Origin: Armatimonadota bacterium
Lineage (GTDB): Bacteria > Armatimonadota > Abditibacteriia > CG2-30-59-28
Assembly: GCA_016199605.1 (NCBI GenBank)
Contig: JACQGJ010000041.1
Location: 1 to 9,182, forward strand
Direction: 5' to 3'
Length of the DNA stretch: 9,182 nucleotides
Part shown: piece by piece, positions 1 to 5,996 of the stretch
Position numbering within the stretch: position 1 is the first letter of the stretch
How the letters are laid out: each line of letters begins with the position of its first letter
Notes under the pieces: generated by a model
The model's database searches: none
The model's input: the letters and a program-made list of their open reading frames with translations, nothing else
Told to the model about the DNA's origin: nothing
Made by a program: the position numbers and the translations under genes

Positions 1-1
1 C

Positions 2-655
2 ACTCTCCCTCAGCGCATCGCGCACGCGATCTGGAATGCGAGGCTGAACGATGCCGACTGCGTCCTCGACCTGCACTGCTGGACTTCCACTCACAGCGCG
101 CTCGCCTGGGGGACGGCGCAATCCAGGGCTTTTGTGACAGCCTTCGGTTTCCCGTGGTTTGAGATTCACGACGAAAGTGCCGTTCAACCAGGAATGCTCG
201 AAGCCGCTTGCCTCGCCCACGAGATTCCATGCGTCGTGTGCGAGTTGACTCCGCAGGACACCGTTGATCCGCAAATGGTGGACCACGGCTGTCGTGGCAT
301 ACTGAATCTCGCGAAGCACCTCGGTATCATTGAAGGCGATTTGGAGATGCCGCCCGTTCGTTACGAGTTGGGTTGTGAGCAGTCCGTATCGGTTGTCGCC
401 CGGAAACCTGGGCTGGTCGTCGCGGCCCACCGACCTGGAGACGTGATCGACAAAGGCGAATCCGCCGCGGAGTTGATTGACCTCGAAACACTACGCTGCC
501 TCCAACAGGCGGCCCCTCCCGAACGTATGATTCTACGTAGCGTTGGCTGCACCTGGGGCACGGGTCAGCTCGGCTACAACGTCGTGCGAGACGGTGAGAC
601 GATTGCGAGGTTCAGCGGGATCGTCCGGGAATTCTCGGACAAGGATGAGGGATGA
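2..655 (+). CDS. Succinylglutamate desuccinylase/aspartoacylase (AstE/AspA) family zinc deacylase, 5'-truncated
   Basis: The reading frame is open from base 2, so the N-terminus lies left of the window; the first in-window GTG (134) is not a credible start because conserved sequence precedes it. Seen: a D-L-H motif at 68-76 (context VLDLHCWTS), matching the third zinc-ligand histidine of the AstE/AspA branch of M14-like metallo-deacylases. CELTPQ follows around 239-256, its Glu codon at 242-244 corresponding to the catalytic Glu in the family's E-x-G-P-Q motif (here Thr replaces Gly). The C-terminal part, with PGLVVAAHRPGDVIDKGE, looks like the small beta-rich barrel these enzymes carry. The upstream H-x-x-E zinc ligands are missing only because of the window edge. 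Family members hydrolyse N-acyl bonds of amino acids or related small molecules; the substrate cannot be read from sequence. The stop overlaps the next start (ATGA, 652-655), implying translational coupling. Family call fairly sure, substrate unknown. Confidence 0.8.
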   Translation, partial: TLPQRIAHAIWNARLNDADCVLDLHCWTSTHSALAWGTAQSRAFVTAFGFPWFEIHDESAVQPGMLEAACLAHEIPCVVCELTPQDTVDPQMVDHGCRGILNLAKHLGIIEGDLEMPPVRYELGCEQSVSVVARKPGLVVAAHRPGDVIDKGESAAELIDLETLRCLQQAAPPERMILRSVGCTWGTGQLGYNVVRDGETIARFSGIVREFSDKDEG

Positions 656-2559
656 TGATACCCCGCCTCGAGACGGACATGTTGGGACAACCCGTCCACG
701 GACGCTCCTTTTACGAGTGCGTCATCGGGCCGAGTTCCGCAGGCGACGGCTGGAGCGCCTATTGCCTCTACAAAGACCACATCGTCCGTCGCGACCCATG
801 GACCATCTACGAGATTGACCTCCAGACGGAAGAAGTTACCCCTTACCACGGCCAGCTCTGCGATACGTGGTTCCTTTTCGCAATGCCGGACGGGTGCATC
901 TATACTTTTCCAGAAGACACTGACGACCCGAGCGGCCCCAAGGGCTATGTGGCGCGCGTCAACCCAAAGAAAAAGAAGCTCGAAATATTCGGTCCAGGAT
1001 CACCGGATAGTTGGAACTACTGCTGGTGCTGGGGGCCCGATGACTTCATATACATCGGTGGCTGGAGGTTGCATCATGCGATGCGGTTTGACCCGAGGAC
1101 AGGCGAGTTCGTGGATTATGGCGTCCAGGGGCCGGAGTGCCGCGGTGGCATTTATCACACCGCCTGTGATGGAAAGTTTCTCTACACCACGATGGGACGT
1201 GAGCCGTTCTACCTCCTGGCGATGAGCCTCGAAACAAGAGAACAGGAGATTTTGCTCCAACTGCCCTATCCCGAGCGACTGGTTCTCGAATCACGACAGG
1301 ACGGCGTGTTCGCGCGGCGAGAGAAGCAGCCTTGGGCTACCGGGGAGACCGAGGTTCTGGGGTACTGCTCTCTGACAAACAAAGTCCTTACAGAGATTTC
1401 AGATTGGCCGGAACCCGAACCGCATAAAGAAGCACCGGGCAGCATAGTGAAGCCCAAAGTCTTGAGTGAGCGTGAACCGCCAATGTGCCGCGCCGATGGA
1501 ACGGCTACGCTGTGGTATCAGTCGCAAGGGGAGGATTGGAGGTCGGTCACCTTCGTTGCCGGATCAAGCCCCAGTTATCTGTTCCGTCTTGGGACTTTCG
1601 GCGATGGCAAAGTCGTAGGCGCCTCGGAGGACCCGTATAACCTTTTTCAGTATGACCCGATCACGGGTGACTTCACGGTTCTCGGAGCGCCCTACGGCTT
1701 ACATGTGTACGCCTTCCAAGGCTGCGGCGGCAAGGGCTACTTCGTCGGCTACTCGGGTGCGCCGGTGTATGAGTGGGACCCCGGTCGTCCCTGGACCTGT
1801 TTGCCAGCCACTCCGGACAGCGCGGTCCCAGACGCGAGGTCACCCGAGGCCAACCCGCGTCTGGTCGCATCGATGGAGAACCAGCGCCGCGCCTACGATA
1901 TCGTCCTCGCCGCGGATGGTCGGCTGTATGTTCCCTGCTCCGCGTATGTCGAGGCCTTGCCCGGAGGATTGTTGGGCTGGTATGATCCGCGAACCGGCGA
2001 GGCGGGTGGCACACGTGACGGTTTCGAGGAGTATCGTGGTTTCGATGCTGAGACCTCCGACGGAGGCCGCTATGTGGTTTGCACAACCGTTCCGTGGCCC
2101 ACACCCGAGTTCTCAGGCGACGCCATGCTGGTGTCCTACGATACCACCGAGCACGAGGTCATCGGGCGTGTGCCAATCCTGCCAGGTTCCGGTGAGCAGA
2201 GCCCTCTCGTCGAATGGCGACCTGGGTTGGTGGTTGGCTATATCGCCGATCTTGACGCCGACAACTTCGCTTTCTACCTTTTCGATGTGCGTCAACAAAA
2301 GGTAGAAGTGGGTCTGCGACAAGAAGGCAACCTGCACGGGAAGCTGCTGAAGCTGCCAGACGGTATGATTGGCTTCCTTGAGGGCGACGTGGCCTGGTGT
2401 CTGGACCCGGACACGTGGAGGGCTTCACCTTTCGGCCGGCTGCCGCGTCCACCGAGAGATTGGATGGTTCTGGGACAAGACCTCTACTTGGTTCTCAACA
2501 CTCACGCGGCGCGGGTGAGGGATATTCACGCGGGTGGTGCGACAAGCCCACGGATGTGA
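652..2559 (+). CDS. Large beta-propeller repeat protein, function unknown (635 aa)
   Basis: I do not recognise a named family. The protein is built of recurring ~40-55-residue units, each ending in a strand-turn motif of the type aromatic-x-D-P-x-T-G-x-hydrophobic. Examples are YEIDLQTEEV (~53), MRFDPRTGEF (~144), LFQYDPITGD (~331), VYEWDPGRPW (~372), LGWYDPRTGE (~441), LVSYDTTEHE (~493), YLFDVRQQKV (~541) and WCLDPDTWRA (~582). More degenerate copies lie near 101, 189 and 236. This pattern is typical of NHL/SMP-30/YVTN-like beta-propeller blades. About 12 units exceeds one 6- to 8-bladed ring, so two propellers in tandem are likely. No signal peptide or membrane segment is visible at the N-terminus (MMIPRLETDMLG), so a cytoplasmic location is inferred. 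The start at 652 is preceded by AAGGA (641-645) with a 6-nt gap; the next codon (655) is also ATG. It overlaps the deacylase gene by 4 bp. It could be an enzyme of the gluconolactonase/lyase propeller type or a binding protein. Confidence 0.75.
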   Translation: MMIPRLETDMLGQPVHGRSFYECVIGPSSAGDGWSAYCLYKDHIVRRDPWTIYEIDLQTEEVTPYHGQLCDTWFLFAMPDGCIYTFPEDTDDPSGPKGYVARVNPKKKKLEIFGPGSPDSWNYCWCWGPDDFIYIGGWRLHHAMRFDPRTGEFVDYGVQGPECRGGIYHTACDGKFLYTTMGREPFYLLAMSLETREQEILLQLPYPERLVLESRQDGVFARREKQPWATGETEVLGYCSLTNKVLTEISDWPEPEPHKEAPGSIVKPKVLSEREPPMCRADGTATLWYQSQGEDWRSVTFVAGSSPSYLFRLGTFGDGKVVGASEDPYNLFQYDPITGDFTVLGAPYGLHVYAFQGCGGKGYFVGYSGAPVYEWDPGRPWTCLPATPDSAVPDARSPEANPRLVASMENQRRAYDIVLAADGRLYVPCSAYVEALPGGLLGWYDPRTGEAGGTRDGFEEYRGFDAETSDGGRYVVCTTVPWPTPEFSGDAMLVSYDTTEHEVIGRVPILPGSGEQSPLVEWRPGLVVGYIADLDADNFAFYLFDVRQQKVEVGLRQEGNLHGKLLKLPDGMIGFLEGDVAWCLDPDTWRASPFGRLPRPPRDWMVLGQDLYLVLNTHAARVRDIHAGGATSPRM

Positions 2560-2564
2560 TGACG

Positions 2565-2572
2565 AAGGGGGA
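2565..2572 (+). promoter_or_regulatory. Ribosome binding site deciding the start at 2583
   Basis: AAGGGGGA sits 10 nt before ATG 2583. The alternative in-frame ATG at 2559 overlaps the upstream stop as TGATG but has no purine-rich Shine-Dalgarno sequence before it (ACGGATGTG). The frame is open back to GTG 2397, but that would overlap the upstream gene by 163 bp and place about 60 poorly structured residues before the signal peptide. ATG 2583 gives a clean signal peptide immediately. Confidence 0.6.
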
Positions 2573-2582
2573 CTACAACACT

Positions 2583-5500
2583 ATGCGCTTGGTTCAGCTC
2601 TGCCTTGCCGTGTCTGTATATGCACTGGGGAGACCTCTTTTCGCACAAAACCCGGTTCCCAACGCCAGCTTCGAGGAAGCCGGCGGGTGGGCTACTCCGA
2701 GCGAGCATCATCCCGAAAAGGTGACGTTTGATCGGACCACCGCTTTTGACGGCGGGGCGAGTCTCAAACTGGATGGACGGGGAGGCAAGTATTTCATCGA
2801 CAGCCATTGTGGGGGGGCAGGTCTCCGGCCCGGGAAAACGTATTCGGTTCGAGTGGCTATTCGTCGAACGACTACGGAAGGCCACGTCACCTTTTCCGTG
2901 CTCGAGAAAGGCGAAGGGCCGGGGTGGAGGAGCACGTTCTCATTTGGGAACAAAGGATCGAAGGGCAAGGATCGGTGGGAGTATTTCAGCGGAACGTTCA
3001 AAGTACCTGCGGATACCAGGGAGAGGCTGCTCATTCTCTACAACGTAAACAGCGGCGGCGTTGTGTGGTTTGACGACATCGAGATTGTGGAGATTCCTGA
3101 GGGGGCTGATCCATTCGCGTGGACCTGCCGGCGCGTCAAAGAGGCTCCGAAGATCGACGGCCAGTTGGAGGAGTGGCAGAGCGCGGACCAGGCGGTGGGC
3201 TTTATGGTCGCTGGGCCAGCGGCGGTCTGCCCGATGAAATCCAACTTCGAGACGCGGGTCAGCCTTCTGTATGATGATCGAAACCTCTATGTGGGAGCGA
3301 TGCTGAAAGAGCCGCCTGGGTACAAGCGCCACACTGTTGCCACGGGGCGGGATTTGGCGGTTTACAGCGATGATGAGCTGGAGGTTTTTCTGTCCCCCGG
3401 TCTGGCGAGGAATGAGTATTTCCACTTTTGCGTGAATGCCGCGGGCGCGCTGTATGATGCGTACAAAGCCGCCGACCGTCGGGACGTGGGTGATGTTTCG
3501 TGGAACTCAGAAGCTGTTGTCAGGACAGCTTCGGTGGCCGGTGGCTGGAGTGTGGAGATGGCTGTGCCGCTCAGCAACCTGAGAGGTCTCCAGCCCGCGG
3601 AGGGGGCCGTTTGTACGGTGAACTTCTGTCGCAACCTGCGCGCCGCGGCTTCCCTCACTTCCTGGGCGCGCCTCGCTCCGGACAGGGGTTTCCACACACC
3701 GGAAGTTTTCACGAAAACGGTGTTCTCAGACAAACCCGATGTGAAGCCGACGGTGATATCGAACTACCAGTGGTTGCGGGGTGAGGGACTCCTCACAAAC
3801 CCGGATTTCTCGCAACGGGATGAGTCGGGCAAGCCTTTGTTCTGGGAGTGGAAGAACAACACTTTGGTCCAGCAACTTGAGACCGGACCCTACCCGTCGG
3901 GGGCGCGCTTCGCCCTTTTGATCGTGGCTCCCGAGTTGTCCGTGGGCCGCGTTGAGCTTGCCTATCGGACTGTCCCTGGCGAGACCGCGGTTGCAGTAGC
4001 CAACGTTGAACCTGCCGGGGGCGGTATGAAAAAGGCGAGCTTCGTGCTCGCCGAAAATGCTGTCTCCCTCACGCAGTTTTCTCTTACGTGTCAAGACAAG
4101 CATTATCCCTTCTCCCTACAACTGAGCACTGCTGAGTCGAGGACTTTTATCCACAAACAGAAAGCGCTTGTGGGATTCTACAACGAGAATAACCAGGACG
4201 TTATTCCCAGGGATACTGCGGCTTCCTTTGCCATCTATCCCGAAGCGGGAATTGTGCGCGGGTTGCCGCTCCCGTTCCTTTTCAACTCCATTCAGACCTT
4301 TGGCGAGACGACGGGCACGACCCTTGCGTACCGCGGGAAGAACCGCAACTATCGTCTGATTTTAGATTTGCCGAAGGGCATCGAAATCTACTCGGTTGGC
4401 TTGTACACTTGCACCTTCGCAGGTCCAAAGGCGAGAGGTCCAGAGCCCAGTTTGTACGGCAACGACTATCACCGGTTTGTTGTTCCTTACCACTGTCTCT
4501 CGCCCCACGGACAACTGCCGCTGTACCTGACTACTTCGCTGCCACCGGGTCAGAAGAAGCCGGGCTACTATTACCTCGAATGGGACGGGGGAAAACAGGC
4601 GACGGAACAGTTTGGCGTAAGGGTATACGAAAAGCCGAGGGTTGCGGCGCTGAAGCGCTTCACCGCCGGCCTTTACCTTCACGTACGTGAGGAAGCGAAC
4701 CTTCAGGACGGAACCATTCTCGAAGACCCCAACGCGCCCCGCATCCTTGCGGACCTGCGCGGTCTTGGCTTGAACACGATCCTGATCGGGAACGTATGGC
4801 AGTGGAGATACGAAGATTTACCTCGGACGGTGAAGCTCATTTCTCAGGCGCGGCAGGCGGGTATGGAACCTGCGCTCCACGTTTCCGGCCTCTCCACTTT
4901 CCAGCCGCAGACCGCCAAGGAAACGGCTCAGGCCGTCACTCTTGACGACAAGAACGACGGGAGCATGTGTCCCTCCTATCGCGGTCCTGCCTACCAGAAT
5001 ATGATCAAAATCTGGGGCGGTCTCGCGAAGCATGGCCTCTACTGGATTGACAATGACTTCGAGGACTGGAACTACCGGGAGTACACGATCTGCTTTTGCT
5101 CTCGGTGCAAGGAGAGGTTCCGTCAATGGTTGCAGACGAACCATCCTGCCGTACCCTGCCGCGACCCCTCGGAGTTTGAAATGCGCCCGGGAGATTTCCG
5201 CGAACTGCACCAAGCCTGGTTTGAGTTCAAAAGCACGCTTATTGAGGAGTGGCACAAGGACTTGAAGGAAGAGCTGGCGCGGAACATGGCGGCGAGCGGG
5301 GTCAGCATCCCTGGTTTCCCCAAAGTTGGCATCACTGAAGCCTGCACCCACTGGGACTGGAAACGGATGACCGAATCGGTGCTCGACTACTCCTCCCCGA
5401 TGCTCTATGCGTACCTCGACCAGTATGCGGAGCCTTCGGTCGAATCCATGGGGAAACGATGCCTTGAGTACAGGGAGCAGGTGAAAGTGGACAGGAAGAA

Positions 5501-5996
5501 GTTCGTCGTTACCCTGGCTCCCGGCGAGAGAACCGGTGAGGCCGTTCAGCCTGACAAGTCCATGCTGTACCAGGTGCTCGAAGTAGCAGGTTCCGGCGCG
5601 GCGGGATTCAAGATCTGGTACGAACTCGTCATGAACGGTGGGCAGTTCTACTGGATGTCGCGGGCGCTGCGAATGATCCAGCCGGTAGAGGATGTTCTGC
5701 TCGACGGCGAAATAACAGAAGTCAGGTGTGACAACCCGAACGCGCGGGTGAGATTCTTCCGACACAAGCAGGGAACGGTGCTCTTTGCGGCGGAGTATGG
5801 GATGGAGAAAGCTGAACTCAAGTTGTCGGAGATGGTATCCTCGCCCTGTGTCGTGATGGACCTGGACACCGGCAAGCAGATCGCCTCGATCAAACCGAGA
5901 AACGGCTCGTTCAGGATTGTGCTGGATGAGAATCGGGTGGGGCTATTCTTCATCGGGACGAAGGCACAATGGAAAGAGGTGAACCATAGGAGATGA
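2583..5996 (+). CDS. Secreted multidomain protein: CBM-like domains plus glycoside-hydrolase-like TIM barrel (1137 aa)
   Basis: Residues 1-21 form a Sec signal peptide (MRLVQLCLAVSVYALGRPLFA), so the product is exported. From ~23 to 172 a beta-sandwich begins with NPVPNASFEE and ends in VVWFDDIEIVEI, the signature of CBM4/9-type galactose-binding-like folds. Residues ~175-382 match the CBM9-like family: KIDGQLEEW (190-198), SLLYDDRNLYVGA, DDELEVFL (263-270), WSVEMAVPLSNL. A further NPDF-type domain starts at 406, followed by Ig-like beta sequence to ~690. Residues ~692-1036 resemble a TIM-barrel glycosidase: FTAGLYLHV, WIDNDFEDW (821-829), CFCSRC (837-842), GITEACTHWDW (916-926), DYSSPMLY (935-942), GAAGFKIWYEL. 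A C-terminal beta domain (~1039-1137) closes the protein. Acidic candidates for catalysis are D823, D825, E827 and E919; none can be assigned with confidence. It resembles the glycosidase-like/GH42-like superfamily, but I cannot name a GH family. Inferred role: glycan binding and possibly hydrolysis outside the cytoplasm. Its stop overlaps the lyase start by 4 bp. Confidence 0.8.
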   Translation: MRLVQLCLAVSVYALGRPLFAQNPVPNASFEEAGGWATPSEHHPEKVTFDRTTAFDGGASLKLDGRGGKYFIDSHCGGAGLRPGKTYSVRVAIRRTTTEGHVTFSVLEKGEGPGWRSTFSFGNKGSKGKDRWEYFSGTFKVPADTRERLLILYNVNSGGVVWFDDIEIVEIPEGADPFAWTCRRVKEAPKIDGQLEEWQSADQAVGFMVAGPAAVCPMKSNFETRVSLLYDDRNLYVGAMLKEPPGYKRHTVATGRDLAVYSDDELEVFLSPGLARNEYFHFCVNAAGALYDAYKAADRRDVGDVSWNSEAVVRTASVAGGWSVEMAVPLSNLRGLQPAEGAVCTVNFCRNLRAAASLTSWARLAPDRGFHTPEVFTKTVFSDKPDVKPTVISNYQWLRGEGLLTNPDFSQRDESGKPLFWEWKNNTLVQQLETGPYPSGARFALLIVAPELSVGRVELAYRTVPGETAVAVANVEPAGGGMKKASFVLAENAVSLTQFSLTCQDKHYPFSLQLSTAESRTFIHKQKALVGFYNENNQDVIPRDTAASFAIYPEAGIVRGLPLPFLFNSIQTFGETTGTTLAYRGKNRNYRLILDLPKGIEIYSVGLYTCTFAGPKARGPEPSLYGNDYHRFVVPYHCLSPHGQLPLYLTTSLPPGQKKPGYYYLEWDGGKQATEQFGVRVYEKPRVAALKRFTAGLYLHVREEANLQDGTILEDPNAPRILADLRGLGLNTILIGNVWQWRYEDLPRTVKLISQARQAGMEPALHVSGLSTFQPQTAKETAQAVTLDDKNDGSMCPSYRGPAYQNMIKIWGGLAKHGLYWIDNDFEDWNYREYTICFCSRCKERFRQWLQTNHPAVPCRDPSEFEMRPGDFRELHQAWFEFKSTLIEEWHKDLKEELARNMAASGVSIPGFPKVGITEACTHWDWKRMTESVLDYSSPMLYAYLDQYAEPSVESMGKRCLEYREQVKVDRKKFVVTLAPGERTGEAVQPDKSMLYQVLEVAGSGAAGFKIWYELVMNGGQFYWMSRALRMIQPVEDVLLDGEITEVRCDNPNARVRFFRHKQGTVLFAAEYGMEKAELKLSEMVSSPCVVMDLDTGKQIASIKPRNGSFRIVLDENRVGLFFIGTKAQWKEVNHRR

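Noticed and set aside
134..655. A complete short gene starting at GTG 134
   Set aside because: The frame continues to the left edge and includes the conserved DLH zinc motif at 68-76, so the gene is truncated by the window rather than starting at 134.
1652..2305. 217-codon plus-strand frame inside the propeller gene
   Set aside because: It is Ser/Arg/Pro-rich and out of frame with the repeat-bearing protein, whose periodic blades show which frame is real.
2397..2582. Upstream extension of the multidomain gene to GTG 2397
   Set aside because: It would overlap the previous gene by 163 bp and bury the signal peptide behind about 60 residues; ATG 2583 has a Shine-Dalgarno site.
4818..5765. 315-codon open frame on the minus strand
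   Set aside because: It is antisense to the TIM-barrel region, shows no recognisable domain, and has shadow-like composition.
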